The notes under the pieces: model-generated
Seen by the model: the letters and a program-made list of their open reading frames with translations, nothing else
The model's database searches: none
What the model was told of the DNA's origin: nothing
Source of the DNA: Chthoniobacteraceae bacterium
GTDB taxonomy: Bacteria; Verrucomicrobiota; Verrucomicrobiia; Chthoniobacterales; Chthoniobacteraceae
Direction of reading: 5' to 3'
Length of the DNA: 59,052 nucleotides
Assembly: GCA_947449735.1 (NCBI GenBank)
Contig: CANFTB010000031.1
Span: forward strand, 1 to 59,052
In this document: positions 7,713-17,188 of the stretch, piece by piece
How positions within the stretch are numbered: position 1 is the stretch's first letter
How the letters are laid out: the number at the start of each line of letters is the position of its first letter
Program-made: the position numbers and the translations under genes

Positions 7713-8432
7713 TCAGGCGCCGCGCATGCGGGACACCGTCGGAAGGTCGAGAACCCGAGATCTGATGGAGGCCGGATCCTGCGTTTGAATCTCCTCCACG
7801 GTCACGGCGTTATCTACGCTGAAACGCCCGGATTTGGTGCGTCTGAGCACTCGCAGGTGGGCGCCGCAGTCCAGAGAAGCACCGATGTCATGGGCGTAGG
7901 TTCTCACGTAGAACCCCTTGCTGCAGACCACTCGAAAATCAACTTCGGGAAGGTGGACGCCGGTGATCTCGTGGGCAAAAACATGCACGAATCTGGGCTC
8001 CCGCTCGACCGTCTTTCCCTGTCTCGCGAGCTTGTAGAGGGGGACTCCGCCCTGCTTGATGGCCGACACCATGGGCGGCATCTGATAAAAGTCGCCGTGG
8101 AACTTTTCGAAGGCTTCCTCGAGTTGTTCTCTGGTGAATTCGGAGACGGGACGGGTTTCGAGCACTTCTCCGTCGGCGTCCTGGCTGTCGGTGGTGACTC
8201 CGAGTTGGAAGGTGCCCGTGTACTCTTTGTCCTCGGCCATGAGGAGATCCTGGATCTTGGTGCCCCGTCCCAGGACAGCGATGAGCAGTCCGGTGGCCAG
8301 CGGGTCGAGTGTTCCGCAATGTCCTACCTTTCGAATTCCAAGACGTTTGCGAACAATCGCAACCACGTCGTGAGAGGTCATTCCGGCTGCCTTGTCGATC
8401 AGCAGCACTCCGTCGATTTCCTGTGTACGCAT
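7713..8432 (-). CDS. truB: tRNA pseudouridine-55 synthase
   Basis: Makes pseudouridine 55 in the T-loop of tRNAs. It carries the opening GVLLIDKAAGMTSHDVV and the catalytic-Asp motif KVGHCGTLDPLATGLL. At 239 residues it is the short form without a long C-terminal extension. The frame runs 94 residues further upstream without homology and would overlap nrnA; the ATG at 8432 (MRTQEIDGVLL) sits 43 bp after the nrnA stop and matches the family start. It is the fifth gene of the nusA operon. Confidence 0.94.
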   Translation of the reverse strand: MRTQEIDGVLLIDKAAGMTSHDVVAIVRKRLGIRKVGHCGTLDPLATGLLIAVLGRGTKIQDLLMAEDKEYTGTFQLGVTTDSQDADGEVLETRPVSEFTREQLEEAFEKFHGDFYQMPPMVSAIKQGGVPLYKLARQGKTVEREPRFVHVFAHEITGVHLPEVDFRVVCSKGFYVRTYAHDIGASLDCGAHLRVLRRTKSGRFSVDNAVTVEEIQTQDPASIRSRVLDLPTVSRMRGA

Positions 8433-8475
8433 GAAAAAATTTGAGGGCGAAAGGGATGGCTCCTTGCGGGCTGGG

Positions 8476-9486
8476 TCAGGAGTTGGAAAGCGCCGGGTTC
8501 GGCGATGCGGATTGCATCCGCTTGTCGATGGCCGCCAGGACCCGCGTTTGAACGGTTTCCAAGTCGCCTTCGATGCGGGCGCCCGAGGCGAGCGTGTGGC
8601 CGCCGCCCCCGAATTCAGCGCAGACGGCGCACACGTCGTACGCCGGGTCCTTGGACCGGAGGCTGATGCGAACGAGGCCGCCATCGAGTTCCTCAAAAAA
8701 AGCTGCAACCACAACCCCTTCGATGCTGCGAATCGTGTCGATCATGCCCTCGGTATCGTCGGGAATGGCGCCGATCTTTCGTGCGGTTTCCAGGCTGAGG
8801 GCGAAGCTCGCAACGCGGTCGGCATTGGTGAAGCGGAGCACGTTTAAAAGCGCGCTCAAAAGCTCCAAGCGCCGGCGGGGGCTGGTTTCGTAAAGCGCCT
8901 GGTTGATGTCGCCGATGTCGACACCTAGTTTGACGAGTTCCGCAGCGATTTCGTAAGTGCGGGCTGTTGTGTTCGGATATCGAAAAGAGCCTGTGTCTGT
9001 AGATATTGCGGCGTAAAGAGAGCAGGCGATCGACGTTGACAGGGGAAGTGAACAGCGGCTGAAGAGTTCGAACAAAATCTGTCCCGCTGCAGGAGCCGTC
9101 GGATCGATGTAAACAAGATCCCCGAGCCTGTCGTTTGAGACGTGGTGGTCGATGTTGATCCAGATGGCGCCCGGTGCGACGTTCGCAAGGCAGCGGGCTC
9201 CTGCGCGGTTGCGGACGGCGGTGTCGATGACGATCACGACTTCGAACTGCCGGGGAGAGTCGGGCGGCAGGGTGATGAGTGAGGAGTCCGGAAGGAACTC
9301 GAAGCGCTGAGGGAGGCCGTCCTCGTTCCACACCGAGACTTGTTTTCCCAAATCTCTCAGGCAGAGAGTCATTGCCAGGGCGCATCCAATGGCGTCGCCG
9401 TCGGGACGGATGTGGCTGAGGACCAGAAAGTGAGAATGTCCCCTGATGACTGAGGCGATTTCTTCGAGGGTGGAATTGGCTTTCAT
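8476..9486 (-). CDS. nrnA: DHH-family oligoribonuclease / pAp phosphatase
   Basis: A 336-residue DHH/DHHA1 phosphoesterase of the NrnA type, which degrades short RNA oligonucleotides and 3'-phosphoadenosine phosphate in the cytoplasm. The metal motifs are in order: SHIRPDGDAIGCALA, VIVIDTAVRNR, NIDHHVSNDRLGD (the DHH) and AAISTDTGSFRYPNTT. The DHHA1 substrate loop appears as EFGGGGHTLASGARI. The start at 9486 (MKANSTLEE) is the family-like one; the frame opens 11 codons earlier. It lies between rbfA and truB, as in many Gram-positive and PVC genomes. It follows a 197-bp gap without another gene. Confidence 0.9.
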   Translation of the reverse strand: MKANSTLEEIASVIRGHSHFLVLSHIRPDGDAIGCALAMTLCLRDLGKQVSVWNEDGLPQRFEFLPDSSLITLPPDSPRQFEVVIVIDTAVRNRAGARCLANVAPGAIWINIDHHVSNDRLGDLVYIDPTAPAAGQILFELFSRCSLPLSTSIACSLYAAISTDTGSFRYPNTTARTYEIAAELVKLGVDIGDINQALYETSPRRRLELLSALLNVLRFTNADRVASFALSLETARKIGAIPDDTEGMIDTIRSIEGVVVAAFFEELDGGLVRISLRSKDPAYDVCAVCAEFGGGGHTLASGARIEGDLETVQTRVLAAIDKRMQSASPNPALSNS

Positions 9487-9683
9487 ACCGGAAATGTCAC
9501 GAGCGGCAGGGACCTGCAAGGGACACCTGATCGATCTCTAAAAAGGGGTGGGTGCCGCGGGGTGGGAGGATCTGAAACCCGGTTGGATGGTGCGAGTAAA
9601 CCGCCTTTGGGCGTGAACTGAAATTTGCACAAATGAAACAGATGCGAGCCGCGGCGCGTGAGCGGGCCCGCGGGGGGAGCGGA

Positions 9684-10085
9684 TCATCCGAGCGGGGGCA
9701 GGGCTTCCGGTGCCTCGGGATTTTCAAGCGCGCCGTCCACAGGCGGAAGCAGGTTCAGTTCGTCCATAAGGTGGATGACCTTGTTGCCTCGCTCAATACC
9801 CTCGTCGAGTTTGAAATGGAGTTGGGGCGTATGCTTCATCACCACCCGTCTGGAGAGCAGAAATTGGAGGTGGGGGCGCCTCGTGTAAAGCTGCGAGATG
9901 ACGCCCTTACGCTGGCCCGGAGTTCCGATGACCGAGATGTAAACGTGGGCGTTTTTGAGGTCCGGTGTCACGTCCACGTGCTGCACCGTCACCAGCGGGG
10001 CGTCGAACTGAATCTCGCGCATGAGCAAGTCGCTCAGTTCGCGTTTGAGCAGTTCGTTTACCCGTTCAAGTCTGTGTTTGGCCAT
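9684..10085 (-). CDS. rbfA: ribosome-binding factor A
   Basis: A 133-residue KH-like protein that helps mature the 30S subunit. The N-terminus RLERVNELLKRELSDLLMRE and the strand LVTVQHVDVTPDLKNAHVYI are typical, followed by LHFKLDEGIERGNKVIHLMDEL. Its place directly after infB is the standard one. Confidence 0.92.
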   Translation of the reverse strand: MAKHRLERVNELLKRELSDLLMREIQFDAPLVTVQHVDVTPDLKNAHVYISVIGTPGQRKGVISQLYTRRPHLQFLLSRRVVMKHTPQLHFKLDEGIERGNKVIHLMDELNLLPPVDGALENPEAPEALPPLG

Positions 10086-10136
10086 TCGATGGGCCGGGGC
10101 TAGGAGTGAATGACCCCTCGCTGCCCGGATGGACGG

Positions 10137-12305
10137 TTAGAGCTGTTGGGGAATTTTCTCCAAGATGTAGCACTCGATGATGTCGCCCTCTTCGTACTCG
10201 TCGAAGGTTCCGAGCTTGATCCCGCATTCCATGCCGTTCCTGACTTCCTTGACGTCATCTTGGAAGCGTCTGAGGGTGGAGAGTCCACCGTCGTATATGG
10301 CCTGGCGGCCGCGCAGAACGCGGGCCCGGCCGGAGCGCAGGATCCGTCCGTCTGTGACGTAGCTTCCGGCGACGCAGCCTTTTGTCAGGTCGAACACGCG
10401 GCGCACCTCTGCGTGGCCGACGACGCTTTCGCGGGTCTCGGGATCGAGCAACCCGGCCATCGCCTCCTTCACCTGATCGAGCAGTTCGTAGATGATGGAG
10501 TAGAGCTTCACCTGCACGCCTTCGCGCTTGGCGGCGGCAGCGGCGTTATTTTCAACCTTCACATTGAAGCCGATCACGACAGCGTTCGATGCCGCGGCGA
10601 GAAGAACGTCGTTTTCGGTGATGGGACCAACCGCGACGTGGACGAGTTCCAAGTCGATCTTCTTGCTCTGGATCTGCTTGAGGGAATTGACCAGAGCCTC
10701 GCTGGAGCCCTGCACGTCGGACTTCAGGATGAGCCTGAGGTTCTTGCGTTGCTCGTCGGCGAGTGTGTCGAAGAGGTTCTCAAGAGTCGGGCGGCTGGGC
10801 GCCGAGAGTTTGTTCAGGCGGAGTGCGCTCAAGCGCTCTTCGGAGAGCGTGTTGGCAGCCCTCTCGTTTTCCATGACAACGAGCTCGTCGCCGGCATTGG
10901 GCAGGCCGGAGAAGCCGACCACCTTCACTGGAGTGGAGGGAGGCGCACCCTTTAACGGCTTGTTGGAGTCGCTGATGAGGCTCTTCACCTTGCCGCTGAA
11001 ATTGCCGCAAATGAACGCGTCACCCGTTTTCAAAGTGCCGGTCCGTACGATGAGAGTGGCCGTCGGTCCACGGCCCTGATCCACTTGGGCTTCGATGACC
11101 GTTGCCCTTGCGACGCCGCCTTCAGTTGCCTTGAGTTCGGCAACTTCCGCTACGAGCAGGATGCTTTCCAAAAGGGTGTCTACGCCGATGCCTTTGATCG
11201 CGGCGACAGGAACGCAGATCGTTTCGCCGCCCCAGTCTTCCGGAGAAAGGCCCTTTTCCTGTAACTGACCCTTCACACGGTCGATGTTGGCACCGGGAGT
11301 GTCCGTCTTGGTGATTGCGACAATAATTTGGACCTTGGCGGCCTTGGCGTGGGAGATCGCCTCGAGCGTCTGGGGCATGATCCCATCGTCTGCGGCAACG
11401 ACAAGCACCACGATATCCGTGACATTTGCGCCCCGGGCGCGCATCGCAGTGAATGCGGCGTGGCCGGGTGTGTCCAAGAAAGTGATGGTGTGTTCGTTGT
11501 GGGTCACCGAGTAGGCGCCAATGTGCTGGGTGATTCCCCCGGCCTCGCCTGCTGCAACCCGGGCCTTGCGGATGGAATCCATCAAGGTGGTCTTGCCATG
11601 GTCGACGTGGCCCAAGAAGGCCACGATTGGCGGCCTGAGCTTGAGTTCCGACGATTTCGGCTTTTCAGGAACCTTCGGCGGTTCGATGATTTTTTCGACG
11701 GGCTTGTGAACGCCAGCGCCTTTTTCGCGCTTCTCGCGCTCGAATGTGTAGCCGTGCCTCTTGCAGACAGCGGTTGCCACCTCAACGTCTACCGTCTGGT
11801 TGAGGTTGACGAAAATGTTCATTCCCATCAGGTCGCGAATGACCTCAAAGGGCTTCAGCTTTAGCGCTGCTGCCAAGTCTCTGACACCGATAGGGGGTTT
11901 GAGATTGACGATCTTGTCGTCGACTGGAGGCTGGACTTCTACAACCTCGTCCGCTGTTGCCTCAATCTCGTCTGAGGTCTCAGTGGAGGCTGGTTCGTGC
12001 GTTTCCGGTTCGGGAGCGGGAGCCTCGGGCTCCATCAGCTTTGAAATAGATGGCAGTGCCTTGAAGGGCTTCAGGGAAGAGATGGTGCGCTTTCTGGGGG
12101 TCTTTGGCGCTTCGTCGATCAGTGAAACAGCCTCCTGTTTGGGCGCGACAACGGGCGCGGGCGCCGCTGGCTCAGCTTTTGCCGTGGACGTCTTCCCCTT
12201 GGCCCCTGAGGAAGCAGGTTGAGAAGACCGCGCGGGTGCCTTTTTAGCAGCGGGGGTCTCGCCTGCCGGTTTTGGGGTGCTGGATCGTGGGGTTCGTGTG
12301 GCCAT
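10137..12305 (-). CDS. infB: translation initiation factor IF-2
   Basis: A GTPase that places initiator tRNA on the 30S subunit. Residues 1-130 are a low-complexity Ala/Pro/Lys/Glu region, short for IF-2, so the total is 722 residues. An IF2-N helix-turn module follows at about 135-190. The G domain has G1 GHVDHGKTT (232-240) and G3 DTPGHAAF (278-285). G4 reads TKTD (332-335), where nearly all IF-2 proteins have NKxD. The Asp that reads guanine is kept, so GTP specificity is probably retained. Domains II-IV follow to the end ([20 protein letters not shown]). It lies between nusA (64-bp gap) and rbfA (51-bp gap). Confidence 0.95.
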   Translation of the reverse strand: MATRTPRSSTPKPAGETPAAKKAPARSSQPASSGAKGKTSTAKAEPAAPAPVVAPKQEAVSLIDEAPKTPRKRTISSLKPFKALPSISKLMEPEAPAPEPETHEPASTETSDEIEATADEVVEVQPPVDDKIVNLKPPIGVRDLAAALKLKPFEVIRDLMGMNIFVNLNQTVDVEVATAVCKRHGYTFEREKREKGAGVHKPVEKIIEPPKVPEKPKSSELKLRPPIVAFLGHVDHGKTTLMDSIRKARVAAGEAGGITQHIGAYSVTHNEHTITFLDTPGHAAFTAMRARGANVTDIVVLVVAADDGIMPQTLEAISHAKAAKVQIIVAITKTDTPGANIDRVKGQLQEKGLSPEDWGGETICVPVAAIKGIGVDTLLESILLVAEVAELKATEGGVARATVIEAQVDQGRGPTATLIVRTGTLKTGDAFICGNFSGKVKSLISDSNKPLKGAPPSTPVKVVGFSGLPNAGDELVVMENERAANTLSEERLSALRLNKLSAPSRPTLENLFDTLADEQRKNLRLILKSDVQGSSEALVNSLKQIQSKKIDLELVHVAVGPITENDVLLAAASNAVVIGFNVKVENNAAAAAKREGVQVKLYSIIYELLDQVKEAMAGLLDPETRESVVGHAEVRRVFDLTKGCVAGSYVTDGRILRSGRARVLRGRQAIYDGGLSTLRRFQDDVKEVRNGMECGIKLGTFDEYEEGDIIECYILEKIPQQL

Positions 12306-12369
12306 TCAGGATTTTGTGCGGGAAGGGGAGTAGATAGGTTGTTTTCGAAAAGACGTTTTCCGGGAGGGG

Positions 12370-13623
12370 CTATGCGTGGGAGCCTCCGGATATTGCGCGC
12401 TGGGCTGCCGAGTAAATTTTTTCAGCCTCTTCAATGTCACAGCCAATGGCATCGCAGATGTCCTGCGGTTCCCCGAGGGCATCAGCGCTGACCATGCCGT
12501 TTTCCATCAGTTTGCGCGCGGTTTCCTGAGAGACAGAGAGTGCGGCCATCAAGTTGGCTACGCCTTTCTCAACGTTCTGTTCGAACGCCTCCCTGACGGA
12601 TTCGTCCTTCTCGATGGAGATGTCCCATCCTGTCAGGCGGGAAGTGAGCCTGGCATTTTGACCCCGTTTTCCGATGGCGAGCGAAAGCTGGTCGTCGTCT
12701 ACCTTGATGGTCACGTTCTTCTTGGCTTCGTCCAAAGAGATCGATTTGATCTTCGCTGGCTTAAGGGCCTCAATCACTAGCTCCTTCACATCGGAGCTCC
12801 AGCGGATGATGTCCACTTTTTCGTTGTTCAACTCGCGAACGATGTTCTTTACGCGAGCTCCGCGCATGCCGACGCAGGCGCCTACGGGATCCACTTTTTC
12901 GTTTGCGCTCCAAACGGCGATCTTAGTGCGGTGTCCAGCCTCGCGGGCGATTCCCTTGATTTCCACCGTGCGGTCGGCGATTTCAGCGACCTCTGTTTCA
13001 AAGAGGCGACGGACAAAGTTAGGATGGCTGCGGGAAAGGATGATTTCGGGTCCGCGCATGCCGTTTTCTACGGCGACTACATACGCACGAACGCGGTCTC
13101 CGATGGCGTATTCCTCAGTGGAAACGCGTTCACGGTTGGGCATGACGCCCTCGAACTTGCCTAAATCAATGATGACGTCCGAGCGCTCAAAGCGACGGAC
13201 GGTGCCGGTCACGATCTCACCCGCCCTGTCGCGGAACTCGTCGTAAATGAGCTCTTTTTCCGCCTGGCGGATGCGTTGCATCATGGCCTGGCGTGCTGTC
13301 TGGGCGGCGATACGGCCGAAATCTTTGGGTGTGACAAGAACGTCAATTTCCTCGCCGACCAGTGCGCCGGGCTTGTGTTTCTGGGCCTCTACAACGCTGA
13401 TTTCGTCGTGCTTGTTCGTGACACGTTCCACGACGATCAGTTTGGCGACAGTCTTGAAAGTGGATTGCTTCGGGTCGAATTCCACGCGGAGGTCCCGGGC
13501 GGGGCCTACCGCCTTGCGGGCTGCTGTAAGCAGAGCAGTGTTCATGGCTTCAAGCAGCACTTCGCGCTTGATGCCTTTGTCTCGCTCAAAAAAGTCTAGA
13601 CCTGCAAGGATTTCGCTGTTCAT
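12370..13623 (-). CDS. nusA: transcription termination/antitermination factor NusA
   Basis: An RNA-polymerase-binding elongation factor of 417 residues. The order is: N-terminal polymerase-binding domain (MNSEILAGLDFFERDKGIKR), S1 domain (GEIVTGTVRRFERSDVIIDL) and tandem KH domains (VDPVGACVGMRGARVKNIVR, then LSLAIGKRGQNARLTSRLTG). One helix-hairpin-helix-like stretch follows (LMAALSVSQETARKLMENG) in place of the two long C-terminal repeats of gamma-proteobacteria. The start at 13623 is chosen from the family N-terminus. A hairpin with a U-tract sits 20 bp upstream and may control expression. rimP, the usual upstream partner, is absent here. Confidence 0.94.
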   Translation of the reverse strand: MNSEILAGLDFFERDKGIKREVLLEAMNTALLTAARKAVGPARDLRVEFDPKQSTFKTVAKLIVVERVTNKHDEISVVEAQKHKPGALVGEEIDVLVTPKDFGRIAAQTARQAMMQRIRQAEKELIYDEFRDRAGEIVTGTVRRFERSDVIIDLGKFEGVMPNRERVSTEEYAIGDRVRAYVVAVENGMRGPEIILSRSHPNFVRRLFETEVAEIADRTVEIKGIAREAGHRTKIAVWSANEKVDPVGACVGMRGARVKNIVRELNNEKVDIIRWSSDVKELVIEALKPAKIKSISLDEAKKNVTIKVDDDQLSLAIGKRGQNARLTSRLTGWDISIEKDESVREAFEQNVEKGVANLMAALSVSQETARKLMENGMVSADALGEPQDICDAIGCDIEEAEKIYSAAQRAISGGSHA

Positions 13624-13645
13624 ACGTGTGGAGGTGCTAGAGACG

Positions 13646-13674
13646 AAAAAAAGTGGGTCCACTGAACCCACTTT
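13646..13674 (-). terminator. intrinsic terminator-like hairpin in the nusA leader
   Basis: On the minus strand AAAGTGGGT (13674-13666), a 7-nt loop and ACCCACTTT (13658-13650) form a perfect 9-bp stem. Its 3' arm runs into a tract of seven T (13652-13646). The structure ends about 20 bp before the nusA ATG and lies downstream of rnd. It could end the rnd transcript, or act as a terminator that NusA or the polymerase reads as an autoregulatory attenuator. The close position to nusA makes attenuation plausible but unproven. Confidence 0.7.
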
Positions 13675-13767
13675 CACACTCTAGCCGGTCTGCAATAGTA
13701 GGGCTTTCCCCCTGAAGCGTCAAGCGGGTAAACCCGAGGCGCCTTTTGGATGACTACGGCCTCACAT

Positions 13768-13789
13768 TTCCGGGAAGGATTTCCCGGAA
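13768..13789. other. perfect 9-bp inverted repeat downstream of rnd
   Basis: TTCCGGGAA (13768-13776), loop GGAT, TTCCCGGAA (13781-13789). It lies about 60 bp past the rnd stop and about 145 bp upstream of nusA. No U-tract follows on either strand, so it is not a classic terminator. It could block 3' exonucleases or be an operator. Confidence 0.45.
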
Positions 13790-13846
13790 GTCCGACTTAG
13801 GCGCGGGGAACGACTGCCGGGCCTGCTGCTATCCTCCATGCATGAT

Positions 13847-15235
13847 TTACAGAGGCAACCGAAGGCACTCGGTTTGCCAAGGAAGGAGAGCTTCAAAAGC
13901 CTGGGCCTCGTCTCTTGAAAGTTGCTCCAGCGTCGCTTTTGGTGCGATGAGCGTTGGGTCCAAGGAAAGTTTCGCGGCGATCTCATCCCGCCTTTTTCGC
14001 AGTTCCTTGAAGCGCGACTCCTGTTCCTGTGTCGTTCGGAAGCGTGGTTTTCGGATGGTCTTGGGCCATTCCGAGGGATCCAGCGCCAGGGCTTTCTGGC
14101 CTGCCTCCATGAAGCGGGACAGCCTGGATCCCCGTAAATGCCTGGGCTCGGGAGTTTGACCCTTGTCGAAAATGTCGGAAAAATTCAACAACAAGTCGTT
14201 GTTCAGAATGTGGAATGCCGGCTTGTCGACAGACTGGGCCTCTTGGTCCCTCCAGTGCCAGAGAGCTTTGAGGATGGCAGTTCCCCGCTCGCTCAGGTCG
14301 GCATAACCGCTGATCCGCCAAATGGAGTCGGGATCGCGTTCCCTGACGACAGCGGCTGACCGGATGGCCTTGTCGCACATTTGTTCGAACCACTCCCAGC
14401 GTCCCAGTTCCCGCAGGCGTGCCTCTTGAATCTGGCTCAGGGTAAGGAGATTAACCGTATCATTGACGGCGTAAGCGAGCATCTCCTCCGGGAGGGGGCG
14501 GATCGCCCAGTTAGCCTTCTGCGACGCCTTTGCGAGGGTGACTCCGAAATGCTGGTGGAGAAGGGCGGCGAGTCCGAATTCTGTGGCTCCGCACAGTCGT
14601 GCCGCGATCATTGTATCGAAGAGAACGGTAGGACCGGTGTACCCGCAGCGACGGAGAAGACGCAGGTCATAGTCGGCGCTGTGGATGATGACCGTTTTGC
14701 CTTCGAGGGCTTTAAAGAGTGGATCGAGGGAGATTCCGGCCAGGGGATCCACGAGCAGGTTTGTGCCGGGAATGCTGATCTGCAGGAGGCACAGTTTGTC
14801 GAAGTAGCAGTGCAGGCTGTCCGCCTCCGTATCCAGAGCGATTCTGGGATGCGGTTCGAACGCCTTGACGGCCTCCTCCAGGTCATGCGTGGACGCAATC
14901 ATTTGAAAAGGAGGCATTTCAGTGATCCGGGCCGGGGCGTCAGCCGCCGGTCGCGAGGAGCGTTGCGCGCGCGGCGAACGTCTCCCCTCATTTCTTCCCT
15001 CTTGGTTCGGGGAGCGGTTGTCGGCGCCTCGGGCGTCCCGGTTTGGACTGCTTCTTCCGGAATTTGGGCGGGACTCCGGGGATCGGGCCGCCGCTGCCGC
15101 GTCCTGCGATTCTTGGGCCGTTGCATTTGTGCCAAAAATCCTGCCTATCAAGGAACGAAGCCAGCGGCGGGGGGAGCCTTCCGTTTCTCCTTCGCTTTTG
15201 GGCTGACCGCCGTCTGGGGTGGAGATCCGGCTCAT
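13847..15235 (-). CDS. rnd: ribonuclease D-type 3'-5' exonuclease with HRDC domain
   Basis: A 462-residue protein. Residues 1-100 are a charged, low-complexity tail rich in Arg/Ser/Pro, probably disordered. The DEDD exonuclease follows, with metal-binding acids in IALDTEADSLHCYF, IHSADYDLRLL and YAVNDTVNLLTLSQI. An HRDC-like helical domain is next (SERGTAILKALWHWRDQEAQ near 320), then a second helical C-terminal region. RNase D trims structured RNA 3' ends such as tRNA precursors. The start codon overlaps the rho stop (ATGA at 15235-15232), so the two genes are translationally coupled. The N-terminal tail is longer than in standard RNase D. Confidence 0.88.
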   Translation of the reverse strand: MSRISTPDGGQPKSEGETEGSPRRWLRSLIGRIFGTNATAQESQDAAAAARSPESRPNSGRSSPNRDARGADNRSPNQEGRNEGRRSPRAQRSSRPAADAPARITEMPPFQMIASTHDLEEAVKAFEPHPRIALDTEADSLHCYFDKLCLLQISIPGTNLLVDPLAGISLDPLFKALEGKTVIIHSADYDLRLLRRCGYTGPTVLFDTMIAARLCGATEFGLAALLHQHFGVTLAKASQKANWAIRPLPEEMLAYAVNDTVNLLTLSQIQEARLRELGRWEWFEQMCDKAIRSAAVVRERDPDSIWRISGYADLSERGTAILKALWHWRDQEAQSVDKPAFHILNNDLLLNFSDIFDKGQTPEPRHLRGSRLSRFMEAGQKALALDPSEWPKTIRKPRFRTTQEQESRFKELRKRRDEIAAKLSLDPTLIAPKATLEQLSRDEAQAFEALLPWQTECLRLPL

Positions 15236-16638
15236 GCTCTCAGTCCCCTGAGCAGTAGCTCTGCATTGGAGGAGTGGTTGTGAAGGGCTTGATTGAGGAT
15301 TTCAGTGGCCTCAATGGCCGGCATGGCCGCCAGTTGCCGGCGGATGACGCTGATTCTTTCAAACTCCTTGGGGTGATAAAGAAGCTCGTCTCTTCGGGTG
15401 CCGGATTGCGGGATATTTATTGCTGGAAAGATGCGTTTTTCAGAGAGGGCGCGGTCCAGCCGCAGCTCCATATTTCCGGTGCCCTTAAATTCTTCAAAAA
15501 TGAGGTCATCCATCTTGCTGTGGGTTTCCACGAGGGCTGTGGCAAGAATCGTGAGGCTTCCACCCTCTTCTGTGTTACGGGCTGCTCCAAAAAAGCGCTT
15601 GGGCTTGACCAAGGCTTTGGCGTCCACGCCGCCGGACATGATTCTGCCTTTGTTGCCCTGCATGTTATTGTAACCGCGCGAAAGTCTGGTAATGGAATCG
15701 AGCAGGATAACGACGTGCTTCTTTAATTCCACCAGCCGTTTGGCTCGCTCCAGAACCATCTCTGCCACCTGCGTGTGTCGCTGGGCGTTCTCGTCAAATG
15801 TTGAGGAGTATATCTCGCAGTCCAATGCACGTTTGAAGTCGGTGACCTCCTCGGGCCGTTCGTCCACGAGAAGGATAATGAGCGCGGTTTCGGGAGAATT
15901 GACGCGGATCGCGTGCGCGATTTCCTTGAGCAGGATGGTTTTTCCTGTCCTGGGAGGGGCAACTAGGAGTCCCCGCTGGCCCCTGCCGAGGGGAGCGATC
16001 AAGTCCACTGCGCGAGGACTGATGGACCGGTTACCCGTGTGTTCCAACACGATCCTGGACGTCGGGTGCATAGCGGTCAGACGTTCAAAATCCTTTGGCT
16101 CCTGCCATTGGGCCAATGGAATTCCTTCTATCTCGAGAATCTCCTCGGCCATCAGGAAACGCTCGCGGTCGCGCGGAGCCCTGATGCGGACGGAGACGCG
16201 CAGTCCCGGCTTTAGATGCAACTGGCGTTCAATGTGATGGGGAACTTGGATGTCTTGAGGAAGGGGGCGAAAGTTGTAGCGAGGCCAGCGGAGGTACGCG
16301 GCACCCTGTGCGTTGACATCGACCACTGCCGAGGCAGTCAACTCAGTGCCGTGTTCCAAGCAGTGCTTGCAGAGTTCGAAGACAAGATGGTGCCGGGTTT
16401 TGTCCGGGTAGAAGCGCACCCCGAGTGACGCTGCCCTTTCGGCAAGTTCCTGCAGCGTGAGTTCGTGAAGTTCCTCGATATCAAGCTTGGTTGGGGGAGG
16501 AGCGGGTTGGAATTCCGGCTGTTGAGAGGAGGCGGCCCCGGACGACCGGCGTTCCGTCCCGTCATCGGGAGAAAAAGAGTCTGAGCCAAGCGGCGCAGAG
16601 TCCGGCTTGTCGTTCGAGGCAGTTGAAGGGACAGTCAT
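15232..16638 (-). CDS. rho: transcription termination factor Rho
   Basis: Hexameric RNA helicase that ends transcription. The N-terminal helical domain is seen at [18 protein letters not shown], then the RNA-binding cold-shock-like domain ([19 protein letters not shown]). The motor domain has Walker [21 protein letters not shown], Walker [18 protein letters not shown] and the Q/R loop [21 protein letters not shown] short Pro/Ser-rich N-terminal extension precedes these. The ATG at 16638 gives 468 residues and overlaps coaE by 77 bp; another ATG at 16692 would overlap by 131 bp. No start clear of coaE is visible. It is followed directly by rnd. Confidence 0.95.
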   Translation of the reverse strand: MTVPSTASNDKPDSAPLGSDSFSPDDGTERRSSGAASSQQPEFQPAPPPTKLDIEELHELTLQELAERAASLGVRFYPDKTRHHLVFELCKHCLEHGTELTASAVVDVNAQGAAYLRWPRYNFRPLPQDIQVPHHIERQLHLKPGLRVSVRIRAPRDRERFLMAEEILEIEGIPLAQWQEPKDFERLTAMHPTSRIVLEHTGNRSISPRAVDLIAPLGRGQRGLLVAPPRTGKTILLKEIAHAIRVNSPETALIILLVDERPEEVTDFKRALDCEIYSSTFDENAQRHTQVAEMVLERAKRLVELKKHVVILLDSITRLSRGYNNMQGNKGRIMSGGVDAKALVKPKRFFGAARNTEEGGSLTILATALVETHSKMDDLIFEEFKGTGNMELRLDRALSEKRIFPAINIPQSGTRRDELLYHPKEFERISVIRRQLAAMPAIEATEILNQALHNHSSNAELLLRGLRA

Positions 16639-17170
16639 TCCAGATGAGATGATCGGCGCGGATGCTCTTTTGCTCAAGGCTTGTTTGGGCATCGCAGATT
16701 TGTTGTGCGAGTATCGGGGTTAGGGCGCGGCCGCTGGTGAGACGCTGAAACTGCACCTCAGGGCTGCACCCGACGGTGACCACCCGATCGCACTCAGTCT
16801 CACCGCCGGTTTCGAATAGTAAGGGAATCTCAGCCAGAAGCCAAGTTCCATCCGAGCGGCAGGCTTTGGCAAGGTTTGTCCAAGAAGAACGAACCGGGGG
16901 ATGCAGAACGGCCTCGATTTCTTTTCTGAGCGCGGGACTCTCGAACACCCTGCTCCTCACAAATGAACGGTCGTAAGAGCCCTCCGGAGTGTAAGCGAGA
17001 TCACCCAGTAACGCCATCAGCGAGCTTTTGATGCCGGCGTCTTGGGAAGTCAGACGGCCCACTTCGGAGTCCGCGCAGAACCGCTTTGCCCCTGGAAGGA
17101 AAGACTCGAGGGCATCCGTGAAGGACGACTTACCGCAGGCTGCACCCCCCGTGATCCCGATGACTGGCAT
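16562..17170 (-). CDS. coaE: dephospho-CoA kinase
   Basis: Last step of coenzyme A biosynthesis: phosphorylation of dephospho-CoA. The P-loop GITGGAACGKSSFTDAL opens the 202-residue protein. Later family signatures include VLHPPVRSSW and AEIPLLFETGGETECDRVV, with the C-terminal lid stretch after it. It begins 18 bp after the secretin stop and its 3' end overlaps the start of rho, so it appears to be part of the transcript running from the pilus-like genes into rho and rnd. Confidence 0.92.
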   Translation of the reverse strand: MPVIGITGGAACGKSSFTDALESFLPGAKRFCADSEVGRLTSQDAGIKSSLMALLGDLAYTPEGSYDRSFVRSRVFESPALRKEIEAVLHPPVRSSWTNLAKACRSDGTWLLAEIPLLFETGGETECDRVVTVGCSPEVQFQRLTSGRALTPILAQQICDAQTSLEQKSIRADHLIWNDCPFNCLERQAGLCAAWLRLFFSR

Positions 17171-17188
17171 GAGGCGGGAAGACCGGAG

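Noticed and set aside
10137..12305. IF-2 considered truncated or frameshifted because of its short length
   Set aside because: All domains including G1-G5 and the C-terminal domains are in one frame; only the low-complexity N-terminus is short, which varies widely between species.
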